From NCBI GenBank assembly GCA_951812665.1, contig CATOST010000020.1, forward strand, positions 1 through 38,750: a stretch of 38,750 bases of DNA, in the 5' to 3' direction. The stretch comes from an uncultured Acidobacteriota bacterium (GTDB lineage Bacteria; Acidobacteriota; UBA6911; RPQK01; JAJDTT01). The translations under genes were made by a program, and so were the position numbers. Positions 9,218 to 19,600 of the stretch are shown in pieces. The stretch's first letter is position 1. Each line of letters opens with the position of its first letter. The notes under the pieces are model-generated. The model saw nothing but the letters and a program-made list of their open reading frames with translations. It was not told the DNA's origin and searched no databases.

Positions 9218-9334
9218 AGTCCGGACTTCTGGACGACCAGACGATACGCCAGGCTTGACATCAAAATCTATCGCTGGTCGACCCCGCGGCTTCAGCGCCG
9301 GCGGCTCCAAACAGCTTAACGGAGAGTTACGTAT

Positions 9335-10168
9335 ATGAGTGTTAACGCAAGTTCTGCACACAGCCTTGATGGCTTAATCGGGGTCGTGACCGGAGCCGCC
9401 CAAGGTTTGGGTTTAGGGATGGTCGAGCAAATTGCCCTTGCCGGTGCTACCGTGATCATTGCCGATCTACAAGTTGACAAGGCAAGGGCAGCGGCCGACC
9501 AGTTGCAGGCACAGGGCTTGAAAGTGAAGTGGGCCCACTGTGACGTCGCAGATAGTGCACGAGTGACTGCATTCTTTGACAAATTGGTCAGCGAATACGG
9601 ACGGTTGGATATCCTGGTCAACAACGCCGGAGTCGGTCAGACTGTAGCGCCTATAGTCGAGTTGAGTGATCAGGAGTGGGAGCGCGTGCTGAATGTCACT
9701 TTAGACGGGACATTTTACTGCTGCCGCGCTGCCGCGCCAATTATGGAGGAACAGGAGTCGGGTTGCATTGTCAATATCTCCTCGGTCAACGGCCAGAATC
9801 CGGCGGCGCTGGTTGCGGCTTACAACGTGGCCAAGGCGGGAGTCATCAGTCTGACCAGGACACTGGCCCTGGAGTTGGCGGCCTATGGGGTGAGGGTTAA
9901 CGCAGTGTGCCCTGGTCCTGTTTATACTGAGTTCAACCGAAGGAACATGGCTCAGCGCTGCCGGAGCCTGAACATCACCGAGGACCAGATGATCGAACGC
10001 ATCCGCAGCGCTATCCCGCTGGGACGATGGGGAGAACCCACCGATATCGCACGGGCCGTTGCATTTCTCTGTAGCCCGGCAGCTTCCTGGATCACGGGTG
10101 AAACCATCAGAGTCAGCGGGGGCTTGGAAGGCGTGTCGGCCACCCCTCCGAAACGCGCTGCGAATTGA
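9335..10168 (+). CDS. SDR family oxidoreductase
   Basis: A 277-residue classical short-chain dehydrogenase/reductase. It has the cofactor loop TGAAQGLG near residue 23, the NNAG motif, the catalytic serine in NISSVNG and the catalytic YxxxK as YNVAK. The PG motif that follows (CPGPVYTEF) is also present. ADLQVD after the second beta strand carries an aspartate typical of NAD preference. The substrate is unknown; neighbours suggest a sugar or sugar-acid alcohol. The ATG at 9335 has GGAGAG upstream. The stop overlaps the possible TTG start of the next gene, so the two are probably translationally linked. Confidence 0.92.
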   Translation: MSVNASSAHSLDGLIGVVTGAAQGLGLGMVEQIALAGATVIIADLQVDKARAAADQLQAQGLKVKWAHCDVADSARVTAFFDKLVSEYGRLDILVNNAGVGQTVAPIVELSDQEWERVLNVTLDGTFYCCRAAAPIMEEQESGCIVNISSVNGQNPAALVAAYNVAKAGVISLTRTLALELAAYGVRVNAVCPGPVYTEFNRRNMAQRCRSLNITEDQMIERIRSAIPLGRWGEPTDIARAVAFLCSPAASWITGETIRVSGGLEGVSATPPKRAAN

Positions 10169-10188
10169 GAAGCCCGTTCTTCCCAGTC

Positions 10189-11175
10189 ATGCAATCCATT
10201 CGTCAGGTAGGAATCTGCGGCATTGGCCAGATGGGGGCCGCCGCAGCCGTCTGCTTCAAGAGGGCAGGCTACGAGGTCCTGCTCTGGGCCAGGAATCCAA
10301 AGAAGCTGGACTTGGTTGAGCAGACTCTGCACACGCTGGAAACATGGATGGACCTGAACGTAGGCCCAGTAACCGATTCAGGGGGAACCATCCGACGGCT
10401 GCAGAACCTGAAAACCCTGGACGAAAATGCAGACTTGGTCATGGACTGCATTGCCGAGGATATGGGGCAGAAAACCGAGCTGTTTCGGCGGTTTCCTCAC
10501 TGCAAAGCCCGAGGAGCCATTTTCATCACCACCACCAGCGGACTCAGCATCACCGAGATGGGCCGGCTGAGCGGGTGCGGACATCTGTTGGCCGGCACCC
10601 ATTTCTGGAACCCTCCACATCTGATGCCTCTGGTGGAAGTCGTCCGCGGCGAGGACACACCGGATGGGGTCATTGAGCAAGTCTGTCAGCTTGTCAAGTC
10701 CCTGGGCAAGATCCCAGTGAAAGTTCAGCGGGATGTTCCCGGCTTCATTGGAAACCGTCTGCTCCATGCCCTGTGGCGCGAGTCGATCAATTTAGTGGAG
10801 AGAGGCATCGCCACGCCCGAGGATGTGGACCTTGTGGCGCGACTCACTTTTGGGCTCAGATTGCCCGTGATCGGTCCATTGGAAAACATGGACCTGGTCG
10901 GGTTGGACCTAATTGAAAGGATCCATCAATACCTGCTTGCCGACCTTGCGGACAACCATGGCCCGTCCGAGTATCTGACGAAAAGCACAAGTGAAGGCCG
11001 CTTGGGCATGAAGAGCGGAAAAGGATTCTACGACTGGCAGTCCCGAAATCCGGAGGAAGTCGTTCAGAAGCGGGACATTCAGATCGTCCACCAACTCAGT
11101 TTCCTTGACCAGCTTGAAACGAACCTGGCAGAGGGCAAAGCCAGCGACACCAATCTTTCCGGTCCAAGCGCCTGA
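10189..11175 (+). CDS. 3-hydroxyacyl-CoA dehydrogenase-family enzyme (L-gulonate dehydrogenase-like)
   Basis: A 328-residue NAD-dependent dehydrogenase with the HCDH two-domain layout: the Rossmann loop VGICGIGQMG at the very start, the catalytic histidine in GTHFWNPPHLMPLVE, and the C-terminal-domain entry DVPGFIGNRLLHAL. GRLGMKSGKGFYDW near the C terminus is also typical. Relatives act on 3-hydroxyacyl-CoA, but single-domain members such as L-gulonate 3-dehydrogenase act on sugar acids; the neighbours favour the latter. The open frame extends to a TTG at 10165 that overlaps the SDR stop. The ATG at 10189 is preferred because it begins two codons before the Rossmann strand. The gene ends about 100 nt before the convergent Gfo/Idh gene. 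Confidence 0.85.
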   Translation: MQSIRQVGICGIGQMGAAAAVCFKRAGYEVLLWARNPKKLDLVEQTLHTLETWMDLNVGPVTDSGGTIRRLQNLKTLDENADLVMDCIAEDMGQKTELFRRFPHCKARGAIFITTTSGLSITEMGRLSGCGHLLAGTHFWNPPHLMPLVEVVRGEDTPDGVIEQVCQLVKSLGKIPVKVQRDVPGFIGNRLLHALWRESINLVERGIATPEDVDLVARLTFGLRLPVIGPLENMDLVGLDLIERIHQYLLADLADNHGPSEYLTKSTSEGRLGMKSGKGFYDWQSRNPEEVVQKRDIQIVHQLSFLDQLETNLAEGKASDTNLSGPSA

Positions 11176-11278
11176 AGAGTTACACGCTGCCTCGTGGTGG
11201 ATCCTTTTTTTCGGGGCGATTGTCGTATCCTGGCAGCGCCAGACGCAGCGAAAAGCGCCGCGAACACCGTCGCCGTTA

Positions 11279-12652
11279 TCAAGCGACCACCCAGGGCTTC
11301 CGATGCTCTCTTCTCAGGTAGTTGGCGGCCTCCGCGTCATCCTTGATCTGCTCTTTGCCGGGATCCCAATGGATCGTGCGACCGGTCCAAAAAGCGATGT
11401 TGGCCAGATGGGTCGTGGTCGTCGAATAGTGAGCAATTTCAACGTCCGAGGCAGGCCGTTGGCGGTTCTTGACGCACTCAAGGAAATTCAGCACGTGAGC
11501 CAGATGCTGCTCGGACCGGTTTCCCTGCACCTTCTCCGTCCTGCCTGTCCAGACGTCTCGCTCACTCCCCCATGGATACACCGACCTGCCTAGTTTGGCT
11601 GCTTCAAGATCACGTTCGTAAAATGGACGGAGAGTTTCGAAGGTGCCGTGTGTTTCCGGCAGAACTTCGTAACCCTGACGGTCTACAACCAGGGTCGCGT
11701 CGGTTCCATAGAATGCGATCCCATAGGAACGGCCATTGAGGGGATTTGCGTTTAGAATCCGGTTCGAATAAGTCAGCATGAAATTGGGATACTCGTAGAT
11801 CACCTCCAAAGTGTCTGGAGTTTCCCGGTTGTCTTGAATGTAATACTTGCCCCCGTGCGCCGACACCTTTTGGGGAGCTCGTACGTTCATGGCCCACTGG
11901 ACCGTGTCAATATGGTGTACGCCCCAGTCTGTCGCGTATCCCCCGGCATAATCCCAAAAGTACCGGAAATTAAAGATAAACCGATTGGGGTTGAAGGGTC
12001 TCTCGGGGGCTGGTCCCAACCACATGTCGTAATCCAGACCCGACGGGGGTTCGCAGTCCGGAAGATTTCCCATGCCATGAGGCGACTCGTTCTGAAAATT
12101 CCAGGTGGCGGCCCTGGTGATCTTCCCAAGTTTTCCAGACTGAATGAAGTCCACGACTTCCTGGTAGTGTCTGCCTGAACGCTGTTGAGTTCCTACTTGA
12201 ACGACACGGTTGTGTTTTCGCGCCGCCGCCACCATGCTTCTACCTTCGTGGATGTTGTGGGCCAGCGGCTTCTCAACATAAATGTCTTTCCCGGCCTGAC
12301 AGGCCAGAATCGTCATGTACCCATGCCAGTGATCGGGCGTAGCGATAATCACGACATCAATATCCTGTCGATCGATCACCTCTCGGAAGTCTGTATAGCC
12401 GGCAGCCTTGCCTTGAGTCATCTGGATCGCACGATCGACATTGGGCTGCCACACGTCACAAATTGCTGCTACATCCACATCTTTGCTTTTCAGGAAGTCT
12501 CTCAGGTTGGCCCTTCCCATTCCACCGACACCGATAAACCCGCAAACAATTCGCTCGTTGGCTCCCAAAGCCCGACCGCTCGAGAATTTCGTCGCAGCCG
12601 CAGCACCAACAAGACCAAGTCCTGCACTACTCACAAAACTTCTACGATTCAT
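11279..12652 (-). CDS. Tat-exported Gfo/Idh/MocA family oxidoreductase
   Basis: A 457-residue protein of the exported Gfo/Idh/MocA group common in Planctomycetota and Acidobacteriota. The N terminus MNRRSFVSSAG followed by an alanine/glycine-rich hydrophobic stretch is a Tat signal (RR at residues 3-4). The Rossmann loop is GFIGVGGMG, the family lysine is in YVEKPLAHN, and the active-site region is GGYATDWGVHHIDTVQW. These proteins fold with bound NAD(P) before export and are thought to transform sugars in the periplasm. It is last in the minus-strand block headed by the TonB receptor and lies 23 nt after the FG-GAP gene. Its substrate is unknown. Confidence 0.9.
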   Translation of the reverse strand: MNRRSFVSSAGLGLVGAAAATKFSSGRALGANERIVCGFIGVGGMGRANLRDFLKSKDVDVAAICDVWQPNVDRAIQMTQGKAAGYTDFREVIDRQDIDVVIIATPDHWHGYMTILACQAGKDIYVEKPLAHNIHEGRSMVAAARKHNRVVQVGTQQRSGRHYQEVVDFIQSGKLGKITRAATWNFQNESPHGMGNLPDCEPPSGLDYDMWLGPAPERPFNPNRFIFNFRYFWDYAGGYATDWGVHHIDTVQWAMNVRAPQKVSAHGGKYYIQDNRETPDTLEVIYEYPNFMLTYSNRILNANPLNGRSYGIAFYGTDATLVVDRQGYEVLPETHGTFETLRPFYERDLEAAKLGRSVYPWGSERDVWTGRTEKVQGNRSEQHLAHVLNFLECVKNRQRPASDVEIAHYSTTTTHLANIAFWTGRTIHWDPGKEQIKDDAEAANYLRREHRKPWVVA

Positions 12653-12675
12653 TTGGTGCTCCCTTGTTTGAATGC

Positions 12676-13866
12676 CTACTTCCCAAGGTGACGAGTGAGA
12701 TTCTCGTACAGGAAAAGCCCCTTTTTTCCTACAGCGATTAGATCCAGGTCGCCATCCCCATCCACGTCAACGACAGGCAACTGCATTCCCACTCCCATGT
12801 CGATCTGGTAGTCGATTACCCTCTTTATCCAGGCTGGGGACGCGCCGCGTTGCAGCTCATACCAGACGATGATGCCAGGTTCCAGGGAGCCCGGATCACG
12901 TCCCCCATGCCCCCAGAATCGTTTGCCTGTTACAAGATCGAGATCGCCGTCTCCGTCCATGTCCGCCATGGCTGCCGAGTGAGCCTGCGACCAGGTCTCG
13001 TCGATAGTGTGGACTTCCCAATTGCTGGTGCCGCCATTCCCTGGGATCTGCTCCCACCAATAGACACCATAATCGTGACCGGCCCCCGTCAGCATGTCTG
13101 CATCGCCGTCATCGTCTACGTCGTAAACGTAAATGTTTCCAGCGGCATTGCGCCGTTCCTTGGGAATGATGCGAAAATCAAGATGAGGCTTCCACGCTCC
13201 CTTGCGGATATCCTCCGGAGCTTCATACCAACCCGTGGGCAGGATCACATCCATCCGGCCGTCGCCATTGATGTCTCCGAATCCCATGCCGTGGCCGTTC
13301 CCATTGGGTGAAATGTCATATCTGGTCCAACTCGGAACTCCGTTTTCGTAGTCGTAATCGAACCAGACAATTGGTGCGTCAAACAACATGTTTGGGAAAA
13401 GAGCGTGGGGTTCCCCCGCCTGCTCCAAGTCGACAAAAAAAAGAAGTTCAACGTGCCCGCCCGAGGGTCCGATCGTATGCTCCTGCCAAGCTTCTCTGCC
13501 CCAGTGGCCCCTCGGATTTTCGAACCAGGATACCCGTTTTTCCACGAAGTAACATGTGAGTATGTCCGTGTAGCCATCCTGGTTCACATCGAAAGCGATG
13601 TCACTCAGACTGTCAAAGTGGATGTCCCACTTCATGATATTGCGGATGAAACGAGGTTGCCACCTTGGTCCCTGGTACCATCGGGCTCCCGCAATAATGT
13701 CCAGAATGCCGTCCTTGTTCACGTCTGCTACCGCGACCGTCTCGTAAGCGCCTCCGTCCAGTTTGTGCTTGGCAAAAGGGATGGGAACGGCCGGGTGAAA
13801 CTGTGCCCAGATGACGTTTAGACTCGAAATGGACAACACTGCGCACAAGCAGCTGAGTGATCTCAT
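12676..13866 (-). CDS. FG-GAP/VCBS repeat protein, exported
   Basis: A protein of about 396 residues with a signal peptide (MRSLSCLCAVLSISSLNVIWAQ) and several FG-GAP/VCBS-type calcium-binding loops: DVNKDGILD, DVNQDGYTD, DINGDGRMD, DVDDDGDAD, DMDGDGDLD and DVDGDGDLD. The repeat pattern predicts a seven-bladed integrin-like beta-propeller. Such proteins bind carbohydrates or other polymers outside the cytoplasm. The longest frame starts at a GTG (13884) overlapping the upstream stop as GTGA. I place the start at the ATG at 13866 because a full GGAGGTG Shine-Dalgarno (13879-13873) lies 6 nt before it. It follows the PHP metallohydrolase gene closely and is likely co-transcribed with it. Confidence 0.88.
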   Translation of the reverse strand: MRSLSCLCAVLSISSLNVIWAQFHPAVPIPFAKHKLDGGAYETVAVADVNKDGILDIIAGARWYQGPRWQPRFIRNIMKWDIHFDSLSDIAFDVNQDGYTDILTCYFVEKRVSWFENPRGHWGREAWQEHTIGPSGGHVELLFFVDLEQAGEPHALFPNMLFDAPIVWFDYDYENGVPSWTRYDISPNGNGHGMGFGDINGDGRMDVILPTGWYEAPEDIRKGAWKPHLDFRIIPKERRNAAGNIYVYDVDDDGDADMLTGAGHDYGVYWWEQIPGNGGTSNWEVHTIDETWSQAHSAAMADMDGDGDLDLVTGKRFWGHGGRDPGSLEPGIIVWYELQRGASPAWIKRVIDYQIDMGVGMQLPVVDVDGDGDLDLIAVGKKGLFLYENLTRHLGK

Positions 13867-13880
13867 TAGTCGCACCTCCG

Positions 13881-16391
13881 TCACCGGACCGTGTTCTTCG
13901 AGCCCTTGAGTGACCTCGCGCCTGAGTTCCGCAAATGGGCGGATCCGGATGATGTTCGTATCGCTTCAGAGAGGATCAAATCGTAGATTTCCCTGGCACT
14001 GTCGTAAGCGGCTGACGCTGCCTGGAGATCCTCTTCCCTGATGCGGGCCCGTTTCATTTCCCAGCACCGGTCTACAGCATCACGGCACCACTTGGCGCTC
14101 TCCACGGAAGCGCGGACAGGCTGGTTTCCCAACAGTACAAAGATAGGATTTGTATGGGAACTGGGTAGTATCCTGAGTGCCAGCCAACTAGAGCGATCAA
14201 CAAACCATTCGAAGGCTGTTTCATTCCAGTTTCCGTCCGCAATGATCTCACTGCGCGCAACCGCTTCACCGTTCACGACCAGCTCCACCGGAACCATCCT
14301 GCTTTCGCCGATTCGGGCACGCTCGATATGCCAATAAGGGAGACGATCACCGGAAAACCAATTCCTGAGATCCCTCCAGCCAGAGCTCGACTTGTTCATT
14401 GGGAGACGGTAAGCGAGCCAGATTGGGAAATGGGGCAGAGTGAAGCTTTCGATCTCCGACGGCAGATAAGCGCCAACCTTGGCAGCCACCCTAATCTTCC
14501 GAGGACGATCCAAACGTACTTCGCTGTCCTTTGTACCCAGTTCTTGCCCATCCACCGAGAAATCGATGACGTGTGACTTGCCGTCGGAGACATAGCTGCG
14601 TCCGTTTCGGATCTGCTGGAGGTACCGGTCGAAGTTCAACCCTCCCTCAAGCTTGGCGTAGCTGCGGGCCATCCCCACTCGTCCATCGTAAATGCAAGGA
14701 AAATCGCTCTCTCCGCTAATCCGGGTGCGAAACCCACAGTTCAGCGTGTGGTACCAAATATTGAGTTCCCATAACGGGGGAGTATCTCCGACGGAAAAGA
14801 AATCGACGGCGTCATGCGCAACGGTGACGATGTATTCGTTAGCTCCAACGCTGTCGAACTTTGCCTTTTCGTAGTTTGGCAGTTCCTGTGTTGGTTGCAG
14901 AGGTTCGAGTCCCCAGCCAGAGTGGGCGTATCCCACTACACCCCCCTGTGACCGGGCCCAACGCAGAATGGGCAAAGTCCAACTGGGCCACTCATCAATT
15001 CTTGTTGTTCCAGGATAGCCATCTTCCTTTAATCCCAATAAACAGAGATGGCCCGCGTGCGAGGAGGGAAAACCGGAAACCTCGACGTCATATCGAATGA
15101 GATTCCGGGTAGTGGAGAGGGAGTGGACTCTCCCTTCAAAAAACTGCTTCTGATAATACCAGGAAGGTCCCCAAGTGAGGATGCAAGCGATGTTCAGGTC
15201 CTCGCCCTGGACTTGTCGCCACATGTGTTCAGGGTTGACTCCCTCCTCAGGACTCTCGTAGTGGCTGCAGCCCGAAGCGTGAACATGATGATCGGCACTG
15301 TACCATCCAAGTTTGGCCAAGTGGGTCCACCGCTTGAGTTGGAAACTTACCTCGTGGGACTTCACATTTCGCGGGACCGTAATCGAGCGCGTCTGTTTGA
15401 GATACTCGGGGCCCCGGGTGAAGGTCACTTCGTATTTTCCCGGTGGAATGTAAATATGCTCTCCATCCTGCCGATATATCTGCGGTTGGAAGAAAAAGTC
15501 GGGGAACTCGTCGTCCCGGGCCAGTCGACGAGACGGCAACGGGTAGGTCGCGCCCAGACTCCGACCGATTATTGACAATACGTCATTAGACCTTGCTTGC
15601 TCGCCTGGATCCTCCCAGAACCTCTCAATCGCGTCGCGGATGACAAATGAAGCCATGGTCGGCAACCCATCGTGGTCCTTGACCCTGAAAAACACTTTGA
15701 CCGAGGGTTTACACCGAAATGGGATTTCGAGGCCGCTACCAAGACCTCGACCCGGTGTGGCATCGCCCACGTGAAAGTCAATTCGGGCCTCCCGGTCGCC
15801 CACTGCTCGCGTATAGATTTGCAGGACCCCATATTCGAGTCGCAGACCCGAAAGATGATCCAAAAGGGGGCGGCGGCGATACAAATCCAAGTCCAGGAAA
15901 CGACGCGCGAGTTCCTGGTCGGGAATCAAGTCTTTGTCTTGAACTCGCGGCGCTCCCGAGGAGATGTGAAAGACGGGCGCAGCATTAGGGCTTTCCACTT
16001 CCAAGCGAGCTGTGGTTCCGGCCTGATTATTGACCTTTACCAAGAAACTCCTCCACCCACCTTGGATCAACTCTGCGGGAGCTGGTCCGCGGAGTACGCG
16101 AACACGCCTTTTCCGATCGATTTCGACCAGCGCCAGGCAATACGGGTCCAAAAGTCCCTGGATCGCGAGTGCAGTATCGGTAGTGGCGGGTGCGTCCTTC
16201 AAGGCCTGGAGCCGCTCTATATCTTGGGGGGCCAGGATGTTCCCCATGAACGAGAGCGCTTCCCCCAGGCGCACCACTTGCGCAACCAGAGGCTGCACCT
16301 CGACTCCTTCGACAACAGGCAGCCTTTCTCCGTACAGCGTGGTATTGAGGAAACAACCTAAAGCCAGTATCTTGAGAGACGCCTTCGTCAT
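13881..16391 (-). CDS. CehA/McbA-like PHP-domain metallohydrolase, exported
   Basis: A protein of about 836 residues whose central-to-C-terminal part has the PHP metal-binding pattern of the CehA/McbA family: DHHVHASG (residues 367-374), VVGYAHSGWG and SGESDFP. The family includes carbaryl hydrolase CehA and amidohydrolase McbA but mostly uncharacterised members. The first 360 residues form a separate beta-rich accessory region, with a CehA-type 'YIPPGKYEVTFTRGPEY' segment before the catalytic domain. The start is set at ATG 16391, giving signal peptide MTKASLKILALGCFLNTTLYG with a purine-rich AAAAGGG upstream. The longer frame from a TTG at 16445 would bury the signal. The gene sits between the TonB receptor and the FG-GAP protein, suggesting periplasmic hydrolysis of an imported ligand; the substrate is not known. 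Confidence 0.85.
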   Translation of the reverse strand: MTKASLKILALGCFLNTTLYGERLPVVEGVEVQPLVAQVVRLGEALSFMGNILAPQDIERLQALKDAPATTDTALAIQGLLDPYCLALVEIDRKRRVRVLRGPAPAELIQGGWRSFLVKVNNQAGTTARLEVESPNAAPVFHISSGAPRVQDKDLIPDQELARRFLDLDLYRRRPLLDHLSGLRLEYGVLQIYTRAVGDREARIDFHVGDATPGRGLGSGLEIPFRCKPSVKVFFRVKDHDGLPTMASFVIRDAIERFWEDPGEQARSNDVLSIIGRSLGATYPLPSRRLARDDEFPDFFFQPQIYRQDGEHIYIPPGKYEVTFTRGPEYLKQTRSITVPRNVKSHEVSFQLKRWTHLAKLGWYSADHHVHASGCSHYESPEEGVNPEHMWRQVQGEDLNIACILTWGPSWYYQKQFFEGRVHSLSTTRNLIRYDVEVSGFPSSHAGHLCLLGLKEDGYPGTTRIDEWPSWTLPILRWARSQGGVVGYAHSGWGLEPLQPTQELPNYEKAKFDSVGANEYIVTVAHDAVDFFSVGDTPPLWELNIWYHTLNCGFRTRISGESDFPCIYDGRVGMARSYAKLEGGLNFDRYLQQIRNGRSYVSDGKSHVIDFSVDGQELGTKDSEVRLDRPRKIRVAAKVGAYLPSEIESFTLPHFPIWLAYRLPMNKSSSGWRDLRNWFSGDRLPYWHIERARIGESRMVPVELVVNGEAVARSEIIADGNWNETAFEWFVDRSSWLALRILPSSHTNPIFVLLGNQPVRASVESAKWCRDAVDRCWEMKRARIREEDLQAASAAYDSAREIYDLILSEAIRTSSGSAHLRNSGARSLKGSKNTVR

Positions 16392-16583
16392 GTTTCCCTT
16401 TTCCACCAAACTCGTAATGAAAGACGGGCTCAAAAAACCCCACAATTTCGCGGTCTGAGGCCGCTCCTACACTCCGGATCCCGGAGGATCGAAGGGTAGG
16501 AGAAACCTCGGATACCGAGTCGAATTATTGACAAGCGTGCAGGGAGCAGGGGTCTCCCGCCGTGAGTGCTCTTGAAAAGGAAA

Positions 16584-16621
16584 GGGGCGTGTGTACCAAA
16601 GAATTTTCGGCCACACGCCCC
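16584..16621 (-). terminator. Rho-independent terminator after TonB receptor gene
   Basis: GGGGCGTGTG (16584-16593) and CACACGCCCC (16612-16621) form a perfect 10-bp stem with an 18-nt loop. In the minus direction the stem is followed by TTTCCTTTTC. It begins 27 nt after the receptor's stop. This would separate much of the very large receptor transcript from the downstream CehA/McbA-like gene, or attenuate read-through. The call rests on the hairpin plus the T-rich tail. Confidence 0.72.
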
Positions 16622-16648
16622 ATGAAACACGATTCGAATAATCGAAAG

Positions 16649-19600
16649 TTAGAAATTAACCTTCAATTGGAATTGGATATGTCGTGGCTGGTTAGCTTGT
16701 CCAAAAACCCTGCCGAAAGTTGTTGCGCTATTGATGTTCGAAGCCGGGCTCGTAAACACGGTGCGGTTCAAGAGATTAAAGAACTCCGCACGGAATTCGA
16801 CATTGAATTCTTCGCCAAGTGAAGGGACGAAAGTTCGTTTCAATATCGAAAGGTTTTCACCGAAGCTGGAAAATCCTCGGAGATCGCCCTCCACACGCCC
16901 CACGTTGCCGAAGCTGAATGGCGCGGGTTGAGAGAAGGCATCGACGTTCAGATACAGGTCCCGGCCGGGATCAAAGCTGCCTGCGCTGACACCGGTTCGT
17001 TTGGACACACTCTGTACCCGATTGGGCCGGTTGGCTCCTCCGAACAACGCCAAGGGCGGACCGCCACCAATTGCAATTGGGGGGCCAGACACGTAAGTCG
17101 TCGTCAAGCCAATTTGCCAGCCGTTCACAAGCTTGCCTGCGGCTCCACCTAACCCCTCGGCGACCGGCAACTCGTAGATCCAATTCGTCACGAGATTATG
17201 GGTGTTGTCAATCGGCGATATCGACTTCTCCAGATGCCGGCGTGCCGTATCCATGCCCCCAGGGTTAATGAATGTCCACGCGTTTCCATTTGTATCGCTG
17301 ATGTTTTTGGAAAGTGTGTAACTGACCAGGATACCGAGACCGTTCGAAAAACGCCTTTGCACCTTCGCGAGGAGGGCATTGTACGTGTGATTTCCGTTCG
17401 CATTCCAAGCAGTATAAAGGGTCGTATACTGAGGATAGGGCCTCAATGCCTGAGCAACGGATCCCTGAAAACCGGGGTAGGGTCGACCAATACCGGCGTC
17501 CTGGGCTGCCTGGGAGTCAATCGGCGCCAGAAGCGTTGATCCCAAACTCAGGTATTGGGCGGGGACTTGGTTGACGCTCTCGGTGTTCGCAGGCAGACGC
17601 GTCCCCTTCACCCCAACGACCGTGAGATCCAAAACGAGATTCCATGGCAGCTCCCTTTGAACACTGAGGTTCCAGTTCGACGTGTAGGCCGAACTCCCCG
17701 CCAGGGGGTTTATCCAGTCTCCCACTCCACCGACTTGAATTCCTGGATCGGTCATGGGCAGCTCTCCCAGAAAAGGCGGAAAACCCTCGTGGAATCTGAA
17801 AGCAGGCGTAATACCCTGGTCGATGCTGACAGGTGAACTAATGGCACTGAACCCCGTTTGGAACCTGTTCCCAAAGATCTCGGGCGCGTTGGTCTGAGCG
17901 TTGGATTGGGCGTAGATGATGCCGTAGCCGGCACGCAACACAGTCTTGTCGTCTAGCGCATACGCCAAAGCCAGGCGAGGAGCCCATTCGTTCTTGCTCT
18001 GTAGGAGTCCGTCGGCATCTCTGCCGAAGCGATAAGCTCCGGGAAGTCCTCCTGCCGCGGGATTTGCCAGATTCAGATCGACAATTGCATAACTATCCTC
18101 TCTTATTGCGATCGGGGTTGGGTAGTCATAGCGCAATCCGAGAGTTAGCGTCAATTTCGGGGTCAGCGCAATCTTGTCATCGAGAAAAATTGCTAAGTAG
18201 TTAGTGTCCCAGGTATGGCGCTCAATGCCGCTGACCAGGAGTGTCCCTGAATACACCTCACCCAGAAGCATGCTTGCCAGGGAATCACCCCACCGGCCGA
18301 AATCAGGAGAATTGGGTTGGCTGGTTGAAAGCTGGTTGAAATTCATTATGCCACCCTCCCCCCTCCGGTCGCGGCGACTAAATTGTGAGTTCCAGTACTC
18401 CCCGCCAAACCTGACCTGGTGCCGGCCTTCGGTCCAACTCAACGTGTCAGTGATGACGTTGGTACCGTCCGTCGTGCCTTCCGGAGAAAGGTCTGAGTGC
18501 CCCAAGGGTGCATATCCCGGTATGCGCATACTTGGAAGGCCGAAGGCGTCAGGAGGAATCCCCGGAATTCCCACGTCTGCATTTGTCAACCCTCCTTTCA
18601 ACCCGTAGTTGTCCTTGGGGTAATATTGATATCCCCAACCGAAATGATTCAATAGAGTGGGACTGACCACCCAGTCCCAGTTAGCGCGATAAAAAGTGCC
18701 CTCAAAGTCGGTCGCATATGCGCGATCTAGTTCGTGACCGCCGAGTGCACCGTTACGAATTTCGGGGAGCAACGCCCACCAGTGAGTAAAGCTGACACGG
18801 TGATTGTCGTTGAAGGAATGGTTCACTTTCACGGAGTAGGAATCGTCATCTACCGGCCTCGAACCTCGATTGACGAAGTTGTCACGTATATTCGGATTGT
18901 CCGGTGCAGGCAACCTATCCATGTAGAATTTCGAGAAGGGGCTGATCCGAGAGGCTGGGATCATGTTATTCGGGAAGGGATCCCGCACAAACCCTCCTTC
19001 ACCATCCGGACGGGTGGTCAGCGGATCGAAGATCGGGATGAGTTCTCCTGTGGGGGTCCTCAATGCGGAAAAGTCTCCTTGACGGAACGCTTGTGATGGG
19101 ATGGTCACCAAACCTCGAGTGGGAGCACCACCACGGCGCCGGAACCCATCATATGCCCCAAAGAAAAAGGTCTTGTCTTTGATAATCGGTCCACCAAAAG
19201 TAAAACCGAACTCGTTTTGGCGAATGACCGGTTTGTCCGTAGCGAAAAATCCTCTCGCATCCGTTGCATCATTTCGCACGATCCAGAAGACGTTCCCATG
19301 GAAGTCGTTCGTTCCCGATCTGAGTGAATAGTTGGTGATTCCGAATCCACGCCCGAGGTTGGCTGGATACATGGTAGTGGTGACCGTGAATTCTTCCACC
19401 GCTTCGTAAGGGGGAGGAGTCCGTTCACTCAAACCTGGTGATTCCTGCAACGCGAAGGGGATGCCATCGATGATTGCCTGAGTCGTGTGTTGGGGAGAAC
19501 CCAGAAAGTGCTTGTTCCAGCCAGTACCGGTGATGCCAGGCGTCAAATAGATGAACGACTCAACCTGCCGCCGACCTGAGCCGGCCACTTGCGTCGCGGC

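Noticed and set aside
12676..13884. GTG start of the FG-GAP protein overlapping the upstream stop (GTGA)
   Set aside because: A full GGAGGTG followed 6 nt later by ATG (13866) is a far better start and leads straight into a signal peptide.
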